64,000 nt of DNA from NCBI GenBank assembly GCA_022113835.1, contig JAILWY010000006.1, positions 5,580,001 through 5,644,000 of the forward strand. Direction: 5' to 3'. The notes below the pieces were generated by a model that searched no databases, had not been told where the DNA came from, and was given only the letters and a program-made list of their open reading frames with translations. Positions within the stretch are counted from its first letter, which is position 1. Each line of letters starts with the position of its first letter. The position numbers were made by a program, and so were the translations under genes. This DNA is from Atopsyche davidsoni. Its lineage: Eukaryota; Arthropoda; Insecta; Trichoptera; Hydrobiosidae. This document shows positions 36,419 to 48,892 of the stretch, in pieces.

Positions 36419-39400
36419 GTAGATGAAAATTTTTTAATATTTTATTCAAATACTCCCAAAAAAATTATGCTTCTTTTTTTTTTTATTGCACTTTTCATTA
36501 CGTTTTTAATTTTTATTTTCAGAGAATTGTCAAAACTAGCCTCAGAAAGTATTCCGAGATTACGTTTTCCCAGCAACGATTATGATGACATTCCCGACGA
36601 TCCTAATTACAGGTTTCCTCCTAACTTTCAAGATCCTCAAGTAAATCAAGAACAAGACAGTAATAATGGAAATCCAGCATTTAACCAGCAACAAAATTAT
36701 AACCAACCTCAAATTTATAATCAACAACAAAATTTTAATCAACCGTCATATGTTGATTATCAAAACCAAGGAGCCAATCCATCAAATATACCGATAGTCC
36801 AGAATCAGCAGCAGGGTTATCGTCCACCACGAAGGAGGCCCAAGAAGCAGCGACCATACAGATATCGTCCTCAAAACTACCCTTATCAGCAGGATCAATA
36901 TCCTCAAGCAGGCTTTCCTCAAGTATACCCTGGACAGAGACCGTACCCTCAGGATTATCCCCAGCCAGGAGGGCAAGGGTTTCAACAGGATTATCCTCAG
37001 TTTGGGCAGGGCTTCCCTCAAGATCCCTACCAGGATGGCACATACCCTTCAGGTGGTCCCCCGTTTCCATATCAAGATCAAGGTCCATTCTCCAGCCTCA
37101 ATCATGCCCTCAGCTCTATTGCCAAGTACGACGACCAGAAGTGTGTCCCGAGATTATTGTGTGAAGTTGCTGCCGGTGGAAATCCCGGTGGAAGGCAAAC
37201 ATCTTTTCTGCCATCATTCCTGAATGGTGTCAATATGGAATCGTTATTTACGTAAGTAAACACGTCAATAGTTACCTCAAACAATTACAACACTAATTTA
37301 TATGATCGCAGTTAAATTTTTGTAAGGTTTTTGATGTTTCTCTATCGGTTATTTTTGGAGCTTATTTTCAGTAAACATCCTTGATTTCATAAATCAAAAC
37401 TATCATAGAATATAATTTTAGAACTCAAATTCGACTTGGATCTTTGACAAGGCTAAATATATTATTTTTGCAACTTTTAGATTATTACCAATGATCACTT
37501 AATCTTCAGAAATTTTTATTTTTATGGTGATTGCTTTATGTATGCGACATCTCCCCTCTAATAATATTATGACAACTTTACTGCATATACATTTAGCATG
37601 AATGAATATTAAATAGGCAAGATCTGATGTTGTCATCGACCAATAACGAAAGGAAAGTTTGCAAGCGTAGGAAGAACCATATTTGTCTAAGTAAGGTCGT
37701 TCACTCCTCGTGGGCAGAAGAGAGTTTTTGGCGCCTGTTAAATAGTCATTTTTTTATATGAATTGTGTAACTCGGCTTTCTGTGAATTCTAGAATTCTTA
37801 TCGTACCGATACGTCAGCAAGAGTGAGGTTAAAATTTACAAATACCGTATTGTCTCGACAGAGTGACTTCCTGCCGTTAGCAAATAAGTTGTTACGTGAA
37901 TTAATATTGCTGAAAAAATCTGTTTAATTCTTCGGCCTCAAATGCGGGGAAAACCAAATAGGATATTCATGAGCAATGTGTCGAGCGTAACATGATCTCA
38001 TTTCTTTGAGTTACCATACTCGTGATTTCTAAGGAATAAGGTCATTTTTTTAGCCTGCAGAAATGTAAAAGCTTTTACAAGATTAAAAATACAAAAATAC
38101 TTGAATGTCGCGCTACACTTCTTTAACTACTTATTGTAGTTACAAGTAAACTATTCTGAACTATGAGGCAGCGAAAAAAATACGGGTAGGTCGTGAAAGT
38201 TAAAATATTTTTGTCATTTTCAGACTTTTATCGGCATTCGCTGGAAACGCAGTGTCTCCCTTTCTAGTCTTCGGAAGAGCTGCTCTTTTAGGCGTGACGT
38301 CACAAGGCAGTCCCTCATCTTGTCGCTACGCGTACCCCGAATGTCCTCGCGATCCAGACCGCCTCGTGGAATACCTCAACAACCACAATGGAGGATTCTT
38401 CCGATTCTTCAGCGGTTTCAACGGTGAAAATAATGATCTTCAGCAGCCCCAAGATCAACAGAATCCACAATTCGGTTTGGGTCAACTCAACCAACTCTTC
38501 GGACAAGACGGCGGACAGTACCCCGGACAGGGGCTGGGCCAGAATATTGCCCAGAGTCTTGCACAAAATGTAGGACAAGGTCTAGTACAAAACTTAGGAC
38601 AGGGGCTTGTACAAAACTTAGGACAGGGGCTTGTACAAAACTTAGGACAGGGGGTTGTACAAAATCTAGGACAGGGGCTTGTACAAAATCTAGGACAATA
38701 CTTGGGACAGAATTCTGGTCAAGGTCAACAGGGTTTCTATCAGAATAATGGACAGTATCCACAAAGATATCCGGGACAATTCGGTGCATACAATCAGAGA
38801 CCATATTCTGATCCGTATTACAACCAAGGAGAATATGGATATTACCGACGCTATCCTTTTAGGTATGCCCAAAAAGGATCAAATGTCAGTGTAGAAAGTA
38901 CCAACGAAACGAACGAAGCGAGGATCCAGAATAATGCTGTATCTTCTCTGCATTCTAACGACAGAATACAAAACCTAAAATATCCCCTTTCCAATGATCT
39001 GTACTTATCTCAAAGTTATCATCATTTTGATTACGCGGGATCTCAAAACGGTGGCAGCTCCGACCAGTCGTGGAAATTTCCAGAAGGATCGAGAGTTCGG
39101 GAGAGTCCAAATTATATCGTCAACAGCATTCCTAATGACTCGCCCACGAAGAATTTTCAATTTCCAGCAGATGGTGATAATGGCCAAAACGTAAATGTCA
39201 AACGCCCAAAAGCGTTATTTTTTCCTGACAATACGGACACAAGACAAAACGAAGAGCTCTACTTCCCGACGCCTCTTCCATATTATGACCACTCGATAAT
39301 GATTTTCCCCGATCGGACCGGGACTGGTAATTTAAAATTTGACTCGACAAAATTGAATCAAGATTCGTCGCAAGTGTTCAGAAACGAAGCTCCCTATTAT

Positions 39401-39685
39401 GATTATAATGGCGTTTATAATCAAAATAATAATGGAAATAATTATTACAATAACAAAAACAGGGATACTCGATTTAGTAATCAATATCAGTCGGCGTCGT
39501 CGACAAAAAAATACGTCTATATAGTGAGAGGCAACGGAGACCCGAACCACCCGGAAATAGTAGAAGCGAAATCCGCCAGAGAAAGTGACGCCGGAATAGT
39601 TGCCGAGGAGCCTGCGAGAGGGCGGTCTGGGCCGGCGTGGCTGTTTCCGTCTCCGCTTCAGGGGGTCGTGTACAATGACAGGTAA
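36297..39685 (+). CDS. Secreted Gln/Asn/Tyr-rich protein with a DM4/DM12-like cysteine module, 770 residues, three exons
   Basis: Exons 36297-36418, 36523-37251 and 38224-39685 join in phase (122+729+1462 = 2313 nt). The product begins with a signal peptide (MLGIFGALFLTCLIRA). Residues ~45-230 are low complexity: N/Q-rich repeats (NQQQNYNQPQ), a basic patch (PPRRRPKKQRPYRYRP) and QDYPQ/QFGQGFPQ runs. A four-cysteine module follows: C248 and C254 in KCVPRLLCEV, then LLSAFAGNAVSPFLVFGRAA, then C317 and C324 in SSCRYAYPECP. This has the order and spacing style of the DM4/DM12 family and of the upstream gene, so I infer distant relatedness. After it come a tandem GQGLVQNL repeat (residues ~399-443) and a long Asn/Tyr-rich tail. 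No catalytic motif is seen; a secreted structural or matrix role is inference. The ATG is chosen because it begins the signal peptide; the in-frame ATG at 36201 would bury it. Confidence 0.85.
36523..37251 (+). CDS. Exon 2 of the second gene: low-complexity region and first cysteine pair
   Basis: Acceptor TTTTATTTTCAG after a 104-bp intron, then GAATTGTC (RELSKLASESIPRLRFP). The donor is a perfect GTAAGT at 37252 after TTTAC (phase 2). The opposite-strand frames across this exon (for example 36735-37088) are shadows of its repetitive composition. Confidence 0.87.
37252..38223 (+). other. Intron 2 of the second gene
   Basis: 972 bp with GTAAGT donor and TTGTCATTTTCAG acceptor. No internal feature was recognised. 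Confidence 0.85.
38224..39685 (+). CDS. Exon 3 of the second gene: second cysteine pair, repeats and tail
   Basis: In phase it reads (T)LLSAFAGNAVSPFLVF, GRAALLGVTSQGSPSSCRYA and YPECPRDPDRLVEYL. It runs as one open frame to TAA at 39683-39685. The stop lies at the junction of a 13-bp tandem duplication (ACAATGACAGGTA, 39672-39684 and 39685-39697), and both copies contain CAGGTAA, a possible splice donor; a further downstream exon therefore cannot be excluded. Confidence 0.87.
38567..38698 (+). repeat. In-frame 24-bp minisatellite coding GQGLVQNL
   Basis: About five and a half 24-bp units, several of them nearly or fully identical (core GGACAGGGGCTTGTACAAAA), code for the octapeptide (N)LGQGLVQ. 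The low divergence between units suggests recent expansion, so the copy number is probably polymorphic. The unit length keeps the reading frame. Confidence 0.9.
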
Positions 39686-39923
39686 CAATGACAGGTAATG
39701 CCACGCCGGACCCCTGCAGTTAATTTATTTTACAATATTTCAATACAAAGAAAAATTTAAAAAAAAATCTGTCTATAAAAAAAATGTATCTACATTTTTT
39801 TGTAATTTTTGCCATAGTTTTAAATATTAAATTTAATCACATATTTATTGCATGATTTCAATGTTATTTATTTAAAATGTATAAGTTTTTTATATTTATT
39901 AAAAATTGTAATGTATTTATTAT

Positions 39924-39929
39924 AATAAA
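39924..39929 (+). terminator. Candidate polyadenylation signal of the second gene
   Basis: AATAAA 240 bp after the stop codon, the first good match in the 3' flank. Another lies near 39991. Confidence 0.45.
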
Positions 39930-40035
39930 GAAAAAAAATAATTAAGAATTTGTTTTTAAATTTGTAAATATAATCTATAATCAAACACGCAATAAAAATA
40001 TTCTAATCGTGCTAATATTTGTACAAAATAAAAAC

Positions 40036-40040
40036 AAAAA
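40036..40040 (-). terminator. RNA polymerase III terminator of tRNA-Gln
   Basis: Five T on the minus strand, 12 nt past the 3' end of the tRNA, the normal Pol III stop signal. Confidence 0.7.
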
Positions 40041-40052
40041 CGTCGTCTCAAC

Positions 40053-40124
40053 AGGTTCCACCGAGATTTGAACTCGGATCGCTGGATTCAAAGTCCAGAG
40101 TGCTAACCATTACACCATGGAACC
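40053..40124 (-). tRNA. tRNA-Gln (anticodon TTG)
   Basis: The 72-nt minus-strand sequence starts GGTTCCATGGTGTAATGGTT and folds into a full cloverleaf. The 7-bp acceptor stem GGTTCCA/TGGAACC is perfect. The anticodon arm CTGGACTTTGAATCCAG carries TTG in its loop and reads CAA codons. The T-arm CCGAGTTCAAATCTCGG is also intact. The D-arm (A box) and GAGTTCAAATCTC (B box) form the internal Pol III promoter. The sequence matches the highly conserved animal tRNA-Gln. No intron. Confidence 0.97.
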
Positions 40125-43100
40125 TTCGCAGAAAGCGGCCATACTTACAGTACTGATATTTTGGGATATACATTTATTTACTGTCGATAAGATATAAAAA
40201 AAAATATTAGTACTAAATATTTTTCCCTCATATTCCACGAATTTAGTTCGACTTATAATTTGCACTCATAAAATCAAGTGTATTTTAGCGAGTAGCTTCT
40301 GCCAATTCAGGATTTTGTCGCCTATTAATATCGTAATATCCCGGATTATCGGCGAGCGTCCCGCTTTGAGTGCATATTAATATCACGCCATTGTTGGCGA
40401 CTTCGCACTGCCGAGCTGAAGCGAACCGCAAAAAATGATCAAAGAGTATTGTACGGATTATGACGCTAAGTGGGGATCATGATGTGGGAAACTGGAATAT
40501 AAGGGTGGATTATATTTGACAATAATTGTCAATAATAAATGTACCCAAGCGCTTTTAGATTGAAATAAGTACTTGATATATACATAAACGGTATTTATGG
40601 TTAGAAAATCAATTTTGAATTTTATTATTTAAATAGGGTCAAAAATTTATTGTCCTTTGTATACAACAAGTTTTACTGACAAAAAAAAATATTTTATTAT
40701 TTTTATATGAGTATAAAAAATTGGTTTTTGTATTTTTTTTTCTCTTGGTATACCAAGAGAAATAAAATCCCAATATTTGATTATATATATGTACTTCTGA
40801 TTTTATTGAGAAAAATTTGTATCTCATTTTTCGCTTACACAAAGCAGTGAATAATCAATCTTCATAATCATGGAGAGTACGTCTATCTCGAATGTCTATT
40901 TATTATTTTCACAAAATTTGAATTTGCTTTTCATTTTCTTTTACGCTTTTTAAACATCCAAGAGGGTGCCGTGTTCATCCCTTTGTTGAGAAATATAAAT
41001 AGGGGTTTATTACCGAGTATGTGCAGTATCCCTTTTGTGGTATTACGCATATTATTGGGCGGGCGTGATTTAAAAACCAATGAACTCTCTTTGACGGAGA
41101 TCGGAAATAATACTAAACGTACACTTTAAATATATATATATATATATATATATATTTATGCACATATAATTTTAGAAGCATAAAATTATTTTTTGAATGT
41201 ATAATAATATAACATAAATTGTTATCAATTTTATTTTAAAATCTTATAAAACTTACTATTAATATCTTAACATGAATAACTCAGCAATTCATGCATACAG
41301 ATCATTATATAAATTAAAAATTAACCTTCTTTCAAATTTCTCTATTTTTTGCATGTAAGAATGCTTAACGGGGCTTTCCATAAAAGCGCTTTTCCAAAAT
41401 TCGTTTTATTGTCATTTTATATCCAATTTTCAAAATGTCCCCCGTATAACATAAAACAACTCCTTAGAATACAAATAAAATGTTATAAGGCTTATTATTT
41501 ACTTTTCGGTAATTTCTCGTCCTTTGAGGAATCCTGGGTATTTCAAATTACTCATCTCGTCGGATCTCTATTACCGGAAAATAAAGACTTGCTTAAAAGA
41601 GTCCCTTCAATGACATCCGCGCACGTACCTGCCTCCGAACCGCCATTTTATTTCTTTTGATGAATGCCAGAAGCCTAATATGTATTTAAGATAATTTATT
41701 ATCTTTTAAAAATTGATATTAAATATTATGGGGATTGAATTCCCTTTTCGGAATGTGGATCAAAGAAATAGATTTTGCTTGAATACACAACGCACATGCT
41801 CTTTTTATGAAATGTTTTCTTTTATTATATATGGCGTATACAGAATCGTAGTAAAGTCATGTATATCTGTATTGAATTTTTGAAGTATTTGATTATAAAA
41901 AACCAGTATCAACTAAATCAATCAATCAACGAAAATTACAAGTAAAAATCTGATATAATCATAATTTATTGGCTCAAGATTATTCTTTTATCAGTGTAAT
42001 ACTTATAACAAAATATGATATAATTTTTTTTTTAAATTTATAGTTGAGATACAGTTTATAAATAATACGTAAGACTTAGTCTTATAATTAAAATCGTTAC
42101 TGATCAATTCAAAATATGGATATATCTGTGCATAAATATTTTTTGGGTCTGTTGGGATGCTCCAGGGTAGTATTTGAAAAAAAAATTACAATAATTATTA
42201 GACGATCCCCATGTGCTGACGATCCCGCATATTCCATAAACATTCCTCGCCAATTTGCGAACCCGCGGGGCGTCTTTGCCCCATTGTCGTTTGACTGGAC
42301 CGTTATTAGCGAAACCACGGGGGTCTAGGACCAGCTCCAGTAATGCATCCCTTAATTATTACACAAAGCCTTTATTAGCTTATTGGCTCTCACGAGCTCG
42401 TATTTATATTTTTAAACAAAACTTGATAGTATTGAAAGCTGATATCTTATATTCGATTAGATTGATTTTTTGATTAAATATTTATTCCGCTGTTCTTATC
42501 AAATCTTATCAATTTAAGTAACGTACTTTTAATAATCTCGTAAATTGACCTCAGTGTGCATCACCTGCGAGCATTTATAACTTGTCGCTGCAAGTCCTTC
42601 CTTCAAGTCCGAACACGCTCTGCGGAAAACAGTTCAAACCTAATTAAGCAAAACAAATATAAAAAATTTAAATCACTTTCTTATCAGTTCATTATCGTTT
42701 AGTTTTTTCAAGCCACAACTACACATTGTAATTTTTTTGAACTACAATTACAAAATATTGAAGGCTCTGATTTCGCCTCTTTCACACAGTATTGAAGATT
42801 CCGAGTACCGATGATTTTTATTTTTAAATATTTGTGCTTCTGTAATTGGGTCGTTTTTTGGATCGTTACATGTAAACGCAGATTCGATACAAATATTTTT
42901 TCTATTTAAATATTTCTTTATAGGTATTCTTGATTCTTCCTATGGAGCTCTAATATTTTCCATTTACAATTTGATCAGTCAATATATGTTTATCACATTT
43001 TAATCAAATACGTTTATCGATTTAAAATATGCAGTGGTGTAGTAACCCCATTATTAACAGGGGGTAGTTTCTCGGTGCAGGGGATGAAAACAAACGCAGG

Positions 43101-44716
43101 CGCGTGTCCGGCCGGCGCGTGCGCGGAGAGATCATGGCCAGCTTTCAGTTCCTCCCTGAAAGGGAGTTTAAATTTGGGACTCCTTTCTTCGGACGCGTGC
43201 TCGTTTTTAATGATATAACTGCGGAATCAGAAATCATTGGTTTGCTTTTTTTGAATGATTGATTTGCCCGTTTGGATGACCAAGCTATTCCAACATATGA
43301 TTATTTTACCATGGTTTATAACAATGGGTAAATAAATATTAAAAAAAAATCGTTTTTATATACAGGGTTTTGTTTACAATTTAAATTTTTAAAAAAACAT
43401 ACATTTATGTCAACACTGTGGTTTGATATTTATCTAATCGCAAATACTCACTGTTGTAAAAACGTAGATAACTTATTTAAATTTAAAGGAATAATTAGTA
43501 TTTTTATCATTCAAACTCATGTGTGTCAACTAGCATGTTAAACGAATATTGGGAAGTTGTGTACCTGCAATTAATAAATAAATATTCAATTTTTTTGTGA
43601 AATAATTTTGATGAGAATTTAATTCTTAACGTACTATGTCATGCAAACATTTATGCTAGAAAATCTCGATATAGAAATACGATTCCAATAATTTTTTTAA
43701 ATCAGATTCAAATTCGTTAATCACCCGTAATTCAGTAGTTAAAACGCTCACTTCCCAAAATAAGACAATTATGGAAGAATCAATTTCAAAATGAGTCAAC
43801 GTCCTATAAAAAAAAAAACAAACAACTTCGCACATCGTGGACCAATGGCTACCGCGCCTCCACGCGCACCATGGGGTTGTACATGTCTCTGGTGTTACTC
43901 CGAATCTCGGCATGCTCAATTTCACAAAACACAATCATTAATTTACCCACAAAACAGAGCGTCGGTCCGCTGAAAAAATCCCGCAACTTGGGTAAGCCCA
44001 GTAATTACGTGAGTACCCACCAATATGCTAACGCGAGGGTTTGAACCTCCGTCCATTGTGTCGCGGGGTGCAATGCACCGCGCAGCGTGTCCTGGAGTAA
44101 TGCAGTTTATTCTGCCCCAGTAAGGAGGGTGCGATTCAACGGCGACCGTGTGGAAACACCCCCAAATATTTAATCAAACTCCTTATGTTTCAGAGTTGTT
44201 TGTTTGAAATTATTGATAAAGCTCATTTAGGTTTACAGCGAGATAAATATCATGCCTGAAACCACACAAGAAACCTATACCTATAGCACGTCAATAAATC
44301 TCTTCAATAAAATTTCAAATGCATATATACTTGTATTCATAAAGTGCATAGTACATTTTTTTTAAATGTATAAAATAATTATTTTTGGAAGAAACCTATA
44401 CCGACTATCAGTCTTATCTCTCTTGACTGAAGAAGACTATATATATAGACTCGTATTTTTTTTTTTTTTAATAATTTTATTGAATATTATAAATACCTAT
44501 ATAATAAAAAAAACAAGTAGTGCTGTGCAGTAAACAGTAATAAATTTATTTTTTATAAATTATAAAATAATAAAACAGGACATTTATAGTAAACAGTAAA
44601 ATATATATTTTTTTAAATACATTTGAATCTGAGATGTGTAAAAAATATTGTGTCATATTCAAGAGTTACGACAACTAGTTATATATTTATACATAGATTG
44701 TGACCTCCTCCGTACA
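40125..44716. other. Non-coding region between the two tRNA genes
   Basis: No protein gene is supported. A (TA)n microsatellite lies near 41129-41156. Islands of more complex sequence (40280-40440, 40960-41100, 41500-41660, 42540-42660, 43060-43210, 43840-44170) have mixed composition and short frames on both strands but no family match. At 44035-44055 the phrase GGGTTTGAACCTCC resembles a tRNA T-arm read on the opposite strand, without the rest of a tRNA. Confidence 0.4.
41129..41156. repeat. TA dinucleotide microsatellite
   Basis: About 13 TA units. Shorter TA runs occur around 45000-45030 and 45588-45602. Confidence 0.85.
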
Positions 44717-44789
44717 GCCGAAATAGCTCAGTTGGGAGAGCGTTAGACTGAAGATCTAAAGGTCCCTGGTTCGATCCCTGGTTTCGGCA
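44717..44789 (+). tRNA. tRNA-Phe (anticodon GAA)
   Basis: 73 nt starting GCCGAAATAGCTCAGTTGGG. The acceptor stem GCCGAAA/TTTCGGC is perfect. The D-arm is GCTCAGTTGGGAGAGC. The anticodon arm TTAGACTGAAGATCTAA has GAA in the loop. The T-arm CCTGGTTCGATCCCTGG is intact and the discriminator base is A. The sequence matches conserved animal tRNA-Phe. A T5 terminator follows at 44793-44797. No intron. Confidence 0.97.
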
Positions 44790-44792
44790 TAC

Positions 44793-44797
44793 TTTTT
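44793..44797 (+). terminator. RNA polymerase III terminator of tRNA-Phe
   Basis: Five T, four nucleotides after the tRNA 3' end. Confidence 0.75.
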
Positions 44798-47700
44798 ATA
44801 ATTTTTTATTACAATAACGTTCACGTGTGCAAAAAAACATTATGATTGTTTTTAATTATACAACGAAATGACGTATGATTCAATTTAATATTTCATGGAA
44901 ATTAGATATTGAGCCAAATATTGAACATTTTAGTGTTTTTAATAAAATGTATTTATAAATATTACAACCAATTAGTGTTCGGTTACACATAGGGCTCTAT
45001 ATATATGTATTTATATATATATATATAAATAATATAAATCCAATCATGAGCTCCATAAAATCAGTTGCGCTGCTATACCAACAGATGTCACTTTGTAAAA
45101 ATAAATATTATGATGTAAAAAAAAAACGTAAATATTCAGTGTAAACATATAACTTGAATATATCTTGTATTGTATGCGTGGCAAGTTCTATTTTTGATCA
45201 CATTTATGTTCATACATAACCCAAGCTGTGTGTACAAATGAAACACAAATTCAATACAGTATACATTTTGACATGCAAAAACATTCATATCTGTGCGTTG
45301 TGCACAATATGGCGCTGGAATCCAATATTTATGTAAATCAGGTCTGAGCGCACAGTGAGATTCATATATATTTTTTTAATATTCATTATATTGTAAATAT
45401 TTATCTGAAGTATAACAATAAAAAACATTTGAACATAATAAAAAATATATATTTAAGCGTTTATGCATATTTATCAAACGAATACCAATTAGCAAGTGCA
45501 CGCAGTAAGCGTGTAGTCTTTTATAAAAATTATGTATACAAATTCGAAATTAATAATAAATAATAAAAAAAAATTTTAAAAAAAAAATATATATATATAT
45601 ATAACATTCGGTAGCCGCAATTACACAATCTTTTGTAGTCTATGCTGTTTTAGCTGAATTTCGTCAGCCACATGGAAGTTATATGAATGCAACAATTTGT
45701 GAAAAATAATTTGCAACAATAAGGGCAGCAGCGCATTGTCGAGCGCACGACCGAAATCCTAAGTGCGCATTTATTGGCCGTGTAGGCAGCTCGCTTCTCG
45801 TTTCTCTTGATATCAAAATATAATTTATATAATGTGAGAAAACGTAAACTCATCGAATTGTCGGTATCAGTTACTGTGTGATCATTTCTTTACATATTCA
45901 ATAGTTAAATTATTAATATATTAAAATGTTTGGTTCAATGTTTTGGATGTTGATATTTTAGTGCTTGTTTCTATCGAGTGGTTGACAATAAACTCAAACG
46001 AAGACGCTGCGGTCGTAATTACTTTTTGGTAAGTGCATATTTTTTTATTTATTAAGAACATCTTCGACTTATTTATTTTTATAGATATTGTATATATTAT
46101 CTAGCACATACTTAGTGCACGTGTGCAGTCCTTTACCCCTTTACGGCGGCGCGGGGAGGTGGATTGAATTCACATGGCCGTATGTAAATTCTTCAAATCA
46201 AAAACAATATTACGAATTTGTTTTTCAATTTTACTCCAATTTTGCATACCACATCTACCCCTCACGTGAAATTGCTTTTATTGGTGGCACATCGTTGTTT
46301 TATTTTTTGTCAAAGGGGTTTTTTTTATGTACGTCTATTTTAAATATTATTATTTTGCTATAACCCCACTGGTAAAAATATCATTTCACAATAACCTTGT
46401 AACATTCGTAACATAATTTAGTACTGTAAAGTACTTTTTATTTTACCTTTGTTTCAGTATATTTATATTCAAAATTATTTTTTATAACTTAAGTTGTTAA
46501 TATATTGTTTTTTTTTTATCACAAAATCAAAATTAATAAATAATATTCTGATTGTCAATTTTGCTGACATGCTTCACTTTGATAAATTGTTGGATGCGGT
46601 CGTGCCGATAAAATACTATCTGAAAAATAAATTGCATATTGTTACCTCTGAAGAAGTCTGGTGTGCAAATATCTTTCCGTGTTTTTTAATTTATATAAAT
46701 TCAGCTTTATTTTGTATACCTCATTCTGGATACTTTATTAAGTGACAGCCATCTTGACTTGAATTAAGTTTTTTTAACATGTATAATATGTATCCGTTTT
46801 TTTATTTGAGAAAAATTATAATTTCTTAATGGACAAATTTCTTTAATGTTTTAGTATATCATACTTACTTCTATTTTAATAGATTTCACATTATTTTCCA
46901 ATAGGGTCGGGTAATGTCGGCATTGAGAGCTCAATCAGTAGCTAGTAGTGTACAATTTTTTGTTAAATAGCCAATATGTTTACAATTCTACCTCAGTGAA
47001 GATATTGTTTAAAGTGTTTTGTTATTTTTTAAAACAATTTTACTCTACACATTCATACGTATCGTACCAATGTCTACTAATTTCAAGTGTAGGGTGAGGG
47101 AGTATAGATTATGTATGTGTTGAAAATATAACCATTTCATTTTTACAAGATGTGTGTTAAGGAATCAGGAGTAGGGATAAAAAAAGTCAGTAGTTTCAAT
47201 TTCCATTCGGCATGTATACATTTATTAATGAAATAATATTAAAAACTCAATAACTATAAAATATAATTAATGTCATTGTAATGATAAAAAGAGTGTAAAT
47301 TTTCTGTACATAAAATTGTTTCATAGTATGAACTAACATACACAATTCAGTCGACGCGAACGCAGCAGCTGTACTTTCCACATGTTAATGGAAAACTAAT
47401 TTTGCGAACTTTTTTTCTTTATTTTAATTTTTATATTAACAAACATTCAAATAATTGCCTGCGTCCACATGCGTCACTGACAATAAAATAATAAACTGTA
47501 CAAAAGATGTAAGACTCCTAATGTAGTTAATTACATTATATAATAAACAAAGTATGGACAAATTTTTACAAGTAGTGAAATATTTTGTCCAATTAAGAAA
47601 AGAAAGGAGTATGACTATTTTACAATAATTGATATTTTGGTTTGTTTTTTTTTTATGAATAAGCAATTTTTTTTAAATAAAACCACTGTAGTAAGATAAA

Positions 47701-48849
47701 GCACAGTCGGTCCCAGAATGTCTCCAGTTTCATATGGCACGACCATTCTTCTAGAAAAAGTTGACATTTAGTGGAAATTCGTAGAATACACAGTGGGACC
47801 AATTGACACTAGACAAAAACTAGAAATGTATCCAAGCTACTAAAAGTATTAATTATAAATTGTAGTGGTATGTTGTAATATTAATCTACGGTTATTTAAG
47901 ATAAATTCATACTGGTCTTACAAATGTTTAAATGGTAAAAAATAAAATACAAATATGATTTATGCAATCACTTAAAACGGTAGCCATCTTTCCTAGAAAT
48001 CATCAACAAAAAGTAATCGAAACCGACAGATATCTTTAAGCTCTTCAACTGGAGTTGAAATCACGACATACTGCGGGCAGTTGAAGTGCCCACGCGAACA
48101 GGTTGAACGGCGACGCGATTTGTAAAACTTTTTTTAATTTGTATTGAAAAATAGCTAACCGATATTGGTCCATTATAATGTAGAGTTAATTGGTATGGTG
48201 ATTATATTAATAAAGCAAAGATATAACTTGAACCGCAAAAACCTTGCGGAGTAATGTGGGATAATAATAGACGAGGATAGTAGTGAATCGCACAATCGTG
48301 CAAGGGTCCACAAATAATAGCATTGAGCACGGAAAGAAAAGTGGTAAATATATTTAATTGCGTTACGAATCTTGGGCCTAAACGTTTTTCAATTCAATTT
48401 CGTTACAAAATGTGACTTTACAAAAATATGGCGATAGCTTTGTCACAAAAGTTTAAAATAAATTTACGCGCGTAGTAAATCTAGCAAATTGAAGCATACG
48501 AAAATATTTAGCACATTGGTAAGATATATAATTAAAATCTATATATGCGTATGGATAAAGTAATGTTACATTAATTAAAAATGCTAAAATATATTTTATT
48601 CGTTTTTAATTTATTACTTTGGATTCGCATTATAAATATAATACTATACACATATATGCATCTATGTAATATATAAATATATATTATTATCGAATTAAAG
48701 TTTACTCAATACAAAACTTTCGTAAAATTGTCAAATTATTCATGCCCAACGGATACACTGTTAATATGGGAGTATAAAAATATAAAATTGAAAACGAAAT
48801 AAAACTAGACGATTATTATATTAAAATAAATCTTTGATAATTACTTCAC
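44798..48849. other. Non-coding AT-rich region
   Basis: No supported gene. At 45960-46027 a sequence of higher complexity ends in TTTTTG|GTAAGTGC, a strong donor-like site, and could be an untranslated first exon of a plus-strand transcript, but no coding partner was found. Frames at 46088-46363 and 46494-46745 have no domain I recognise. Confidence 0.4.
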
Positions 48850-48892
48850 ACTAGTCGAAACTAAAATCCACCTTCGGATTTTAATGACTAGT
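48850..48892. repeat. Imperfect hairpin
   Basis: ACTAGTC (48850-48856) pairs with GACTAGT (48886-48892), and TAAAATCC (48862-48869) with GGATTTTA (48876-48883), with small internal loops and a 6-nt terminal loop. It may be a small repeat or part of the 3' flank of the minus-strand gene. No function is assigned. Confidence 0.6.

Noticed and set aside
36735..37088. Long minus-strand ORFs opposite the low-complexity exon of the second gene.
   Set aside because: They mirror the Q/P/Y-rich repeats of the plus-strand exon, which has a signal peptide upstream, phased splice sites and family cysteines.
44030..44100. GGGTTTGAACCTCC looks like a tRNA T-arm or SINE B box on the minus strand.
   Set aside because: No matching acceptor, D or anticodon arms, and no poly-A or target duplication. 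Insufficient for a tRNA, a pseudo-tRNA or a SINE.
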